A stretch of 64,000 nt of DNA from Hellea sp039977295 (GTDB taxonomy: Bacteria; Pseudomonadota; Alphaproteobacteria; Caulobacterales; Maricaulaceae): assembly GCA_039977295.1 (NCBI GenBank), contig JBDWDN010000012.1:806001-870000 (forward strand), written 5' to 3'. Below are positions 61,258 through 64,000 of the stretch, piece by piece. The notes under the pieces were generated by a model. The model ran no database searches. It saw only the letters and a list, made by a program, of their open reading frames with translations, and was not told the DNA's origin. Position numbers and translations under genes: made by a program. Numbering within the stretch: position 1 is the stretch's first letter; each line of letters opens with the position of its first letter.

Positions 61258-62655
61258 ATGACACATACGCCCCATATAAAACCCGTTCACATCATAGGCG
61301 CTGGCATGGCCGGCTCCGAAGCCGCTTGGCAATGCATCCGCAAAGGCGTACCCGTAATTTTACACGAGATGCGACCCACCCGCATGACAGAGGCACACCA
61401 AACGGACGGCTTCGCTGAGCTCGTCTGTTCCAACTCATTTCGCTCAGATGATAAAACAGGGAACGCCGTTGGCGTGTTGCATGAAGAGATGCGCAAGTCA
61501 GACAGTTTGATCATGGGTATGGGCGATATGACAAAGCTTCCTGCGGGCGGAGCGTTGGCGGTTGACCGTGAGGCATTCTCGGACGCGGTCACAACGATTT
61601 TACAACAGCACCCCCTCGTGACGATTGAATATGGTGAGGTCAAAGGCCTCCCGCCTAAGGAATGGGGCAATACAATCATAGCGACAGGCCCCCTCACCGC
61701 CCCTTCATTAGCGAATGCGATCTTGGACGTTACCGGCGAAGACAGCCTCGCCTTTTTTGATGCTATTGCGCCAATCGTTTACAAAGACAGCATCGATTTT
61801 GATAAAGCTTGGATGCAGTCACGTTATGACAAAAAAGGCCCAGGCGGCGACGGCGCAGATTATATCAACTGCCCGCTGGATGAGGCGCAATATACAGCCT
61901 TTATCGAAGCCCTTATCGAATCTGATCAGACCGAGTTTAAAGACTTTGAAAAAGACACACCTTATTTCGAAAGCTGTCTTCCCATCGAAGTTATGGCGGC
62001 CCGCGGGGCGGAGACGTTACGCTGGGGACCGATGAAGCCCGTTGGCCTAACCAATAAACATAACCCGACAGTGAAAGCGCATGCCATTGTTCAGCTACGT
62101 CAAGACAATGCGCTGGGCACGCTCTACAATATGGTCGGATTCCAAACGAAAATGAAATATGGCGCGCAGGCTGAAATTTTCAAAGCCATACCAGGCCTCG
62201 AAAATGCAGTCTTCGCAAGGCTAGGCGGCATACACCGCAATACTTTCATCAATTCACCGAAACTGCTCAATAATCAGATGCAACTTAACGCCCGTCCTGA
62301 CATTCGATTTGCCGGTCAAATCATGGGCGTTGAAGGCTATGTCGAATCGGCCGCGCTGGGCCTTATCACAGGCCGTATGGCGGCCGCACAGGCAATGGGA
62401 AATCAATATCCTGTTCCGCCTCTGACAACAGCTATGGGGTCATTGGTTGAACATGTAACGGGGGGGTATCTGACCGGGCCAAAATCTAAATTCCAACCCA
62501 TGAATGTTAATTTCGGGCTCTTCCCACCTATTGAGGGGCTTGTCTATAAAGATGAGAATGGAAAGAATATTCGCGGCAAAGAGAAAACGCGTTTCCGCAA
62601 ACGACATTTCGCGGAGCGGGCATTGCGCGATATCATGAACTGGGTCGAGGCTTAA
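61258..62655 (+). CDS. trmFO: Methylenetetrahydrofolate-tRNA uracil-54 (C5) methyltransferase
   Basis: TrmFO, 465 residues, a flavoprotein making m5U54 in tRNA with methylene-THF. The FAD dinucleotide motif is VHIIGAGMAGSEAAWQ. The folate-dependent family motifs are LHEMRPTRMTEAHQTDGFAELVCSNSFRSD (with catalytic Cys), GGALAVDRE, YINCPLDEAQY, RWGPMKPVGL, and the C-terminal VNFGLFPPI. Presence of TrmFO rather than TrmA is normal in this class. Start ATG 61258 follows 192 bases of divergent promoter region. Confidence 0.95.
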   Translation: MTHTPHIKPVHIIGAGMAGSEAAWQCIRKGVPVILHEMRPTRMTEAHQTDGFAELVCSNSFRSDDKTGNAVGVLHEEMRKSDSLIMGMGDMTKLPAGGALAVDREAFSDAVTTILQQHPLVTIEYGEVKGLPPKEWGNTIIATGPLTAPSLANAILDVTGEDSLAFFDAIAPIVYKDSIDFDKAWMQSRYDKKGPGGDGADYINCPLDEAQYTAFIEALIESDQTEFKDFEKDTPYFESCLPIEVMAARGAETLRWGPMKPVGLTNKHNPTVKAHAIVQLRQDNALGTLYNMVGFQTKMKYGAQAEIFKAIPGLENAVFARLGGIHRNTFINSPKLLNNQMQLNARPDIRFAGQIMGVEGYVESAALGLITGRMAAAQAMGNQYPVPPLTTAMGSLVEHVTGGYLTGPKSKFQPMNVNFGLFPPIEGLVYKDENGKNIRGKEKTRFRKRHFAERALRDIMNWVEA

Positions 62656-62656
62656 T

Positions 62657-63154
62657 TTATTTGGCTGGCGGCTGAATTTCTTCAAATTTTTCATCCGCTA
62701 GTCCCACTAATATTGCGCGCCCTGACGGAGAAATTTTGAAAATCCCATAGTCCCCTTGCTCATAAGTCTCGGCGGTGCCGTTTTGGAAATAATAGCGCGG
62801 AGCCCCAAACGTTACGCCGCGCTTACGCCGAATGTAATTTATCTTGATTTCGTTAGCCGCCAATTCTGAGCCGTCAGAAAGCCTGTTAAATGTCCCAACG
62901 CGGTTTTCGTCTAGGCTTAAGACGAATTGGCCATTAGGCGGCACGTCTTTTGGGAGGGCTGTGGGGGTTTCTTCTGCATAGCGAAGCGCCATGAAGTCAC
63001 CCATCATTAAAGCTCTTGGATCCACGGGGCGCAAATCCAGCAGCACTGTAGAGCCCTCAGTCTTGATTGTTTCCAAAGCTTTGATTTGGCTACCAAATAG
63101 GCTCGCAATAGCCAGCCCGCCTAGGGCTATAAGGGCGTAACGTAAGATGGTCAT
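62657..63154 (-). CDS. GDYXXLXY-family exported protein
   Basis: A 165-residue protein with an N-terminal hydrophobic signal or anchor (ILRYALIALGGLAIASLFG). The name-giving motif appears as GDFMALRY in DPRALMMGDFMALRYAEE, followed by the beta-rich REGVTFGAPRYYF-like segment RGVTFGAPRYYFQNG. Its ATG overlaps the stop of the DUF4401 gene (ATGA). GDYXXLXY and DUF4401 proteins occur together widely; their function is unknown. It converges closely on trmFO (1 base between stops). Confidence 0.87.
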   Translation of the reverse strand: MTILRYALIALGGLAIASLFGSQIKALETIKTEGSTVLLDLRPVDPRALMMGDFMALRYAEETPTALPKDVPPNGQFVLSLDENRVGTFNRLSDGSELAANEIKINYIRRKRGVTFGAPRYYFQNGTAETYEQGDYGIFKISPSGRAILVGLADEKFEEIQPPAK

Positions 63155-64000
63155 GGTTTTACTCCCTCTTTGCGCCGCACAAAAACCCAGACCCCTAAGA
63201 ATATTAAGCCTGATAAAAAGAGCACGATGGACTTTGTCAAAAGATCTAGGCTGAGATCATAGTAAAACATCGTTAGGAAATAGATCTGGAGCAAACTTCC
63301 GATAATCGCGAGGCTTCGCGAGCCTAGAATATATCCCGTCAATATCAATAATAAAGCGGACGCGCCGCCCAGCGGAACAAAGGCTGCGCCGATAAGGAGC
63401 GGAAGCAAGGCCGCTATTGGCGGTTTAACGTCAGCGAAAGCTTTGCCTCGGTTTAAAAAAAACACGCCGCCAATTAATACAATCAGGCTGATAATTCTGG
63501 CTGGCCAGTCATCTGAAAAGCGAGAGGCATCGGCGACGCTCGCCCAGCGCTGTGAATGAACCAAAAAGATCCCCAATATCGCAGGCGCCATCAAGAATGC
63601 CGTCCCCGCAGCCTTATACAGACGTTTGCCGATGGGGCGTGTCAGCAAGACCACCCCAAGAACTGTCGAGATAATTAGAATTATGCTCTCAACCATAGGA
63701 ACCTCTAAGTGATAAAGCTCCATTCCAATCAGTGTTATACTAGCCCCAGCCGACAGAAACTCTAAAATACGATCTTTCACGAGCATCAATACGATAAGAC
63801 TCAAAATAAGACAGATGATGATAACGGCGTCAAAGTCTTTGAGTTCAAGCCCAAAGCCCAATGCCGCCAATATGCCCCCAATTATAATCATCGTATTGAG
63901 CATATGTTTCAGATATGGGGAATCTATCTTGCGCCGGAAACCAATCGAAATCACAAAAATTACAATGCCCAAAATGCCGAAAACAAATTCTTCTGCGTCT
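63151..64000 (-). CDS. DUF4401-like polytopic membrane protein, 5' end outside window
   Basis: The frame is open to the right edge (the residues DAEEFVFGILG precede the first in-window start-like codon), so the N-terminal part is missing. At least ten hydrophobic helices are visible in about 283 residues, for instance LIVLIGGVFFLNRG and PIAALLPLLIGAAFVPLGG. The C-terminus is FLGVWVFVRRKEG. Coupling to a GDYXXLXY gene and the helix pattern identify DUF4401. Function unknown. Confidence 0.8.
   Translation of the reverse strand, partial: DAEEFVFGILGIVIFVISIGFRRKIDSPYLKHMLNTMIIIGGILAALGFGLELKDFDAVIIICLILSLIVLMLVKDRILEFLSAGASITLIGMELYHLEVPMVESIILIISTVLGVVLLTRPIGKRLYKAAGTAFLMAPAILGIFLVHSQRWASVADASRFSDDWPARIISLIVLIGGVFFLNRGKAFADVKPPIAALLPLLIGAAFVPLGGASALLLILTGYILGSRSLAIIGSLLQIYFLTMFYYDLSLDLLTKSIVLFLSGLIFLGVWVFVRRKEGVKP

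Noticed and set aside
1..64000. tRNA, rRNA, insertion sequence, integrase, phage or toxin-antitoxin genes
   Set aside because: None could be recognised by reading both strands; the only mobility-like trace is the ssb duplication scar, which lacks transposase and terminal repeats.

Overview
The window is one chromosomal segment of an alphaproteobacterium. The evidence is the gene set and layout: HdaA, a guaB-guaA operon, GyrA with an acidic N-terminal extension, an SOS box of the GTTC-N7-GTTC type, a TadE/TadG-type vWA protein and a SulP permease. Moderate GC, many lipoproteins, an alkane hydroxylase and large RTX proteins suggest a marine member of the Hyphomonadaceae/Maricaulales group. That placement is inference. 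I found no rRNA, tRNA, CRISPR array, insertion sequence or prophage. Most of the DNA is dense, ordinary chromosome with overlapping operons.

Layout. 1-1.1 kb: 5' part of an S9 peptidase. 1.2-5.1 kb: dienelactone hydrolase, then a same-strand run of RNA-related genes (T4 Pnkp-like 3'-phosphatase, RlaP-type nucleotidyltransferase, RNase D, RluA-type pseudouridine synthase). 5.3-11.3 kb: a 1391-residue RTX Ca-binding protein, divergent from a fusion of winged-helix DNA-binding domain, membrane helix and RTX ectodomain. They are separated by a 382-bp region with helically phased TCAAGA repeats. 11.3-13.8 kb: FeS-type photolyase, DUF2256 mini-protein and SDR. 13.75-17.1 kb: hdaA, DUF2066, purM, purN. 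17.3-26.4 kb: orphan TadG-like protein, ndk, ABC-F ATPase, a hypothetical, an I78 lipoprotein, DEAD-box helicase, a hydrolase and a GST. 26.4-30.1 kb: an outer-membrane usher-like beta-barrel and a small secreted partner. 30.4-37.2 kb: guaB-MAPEG-rsmB-guaA, then ppx/gppA-rlmE. 37.3-42.7 kb: SulP, a THUMP methyltransferase, arsR-alkB with a palindromic operator, and a lipoprotein gene broken by an in-frame TAA. 42.75-50.2 kb: gyrA, sodC, DUF2330-RnfD pair, GPH transporter. 50.4-57.8 kb: Sel1 membrane protein, a methyltransferase, ssb, a lipoprotein, a decayed ssb 5' end and uvrA, with two copies of the SOS box. 57.8-64 kb: TPR/TonB protein, two paralogous membrane proteins, trmFO, and a GDYXXLXY-DUF4401 pair that runs off the window.

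The most unusual unit is the 5.3-11.3 kb locus. A ToxR/CadC-like one-component regulator carries, as its extracytoplasmic sensor, the same RTX modules that build the giant protein encoded next to it. This suggests a calcium-sensing or RTX-sensing membrane transcription factor controlling an RTX exoprotein. Second are the ssb/uvrA scar, where a lipoprotein gene seems to have captured an SOS promoter, and the Pnkp-phosphatase/RlaP pair, a possible small RNA-repair module without a ligase.
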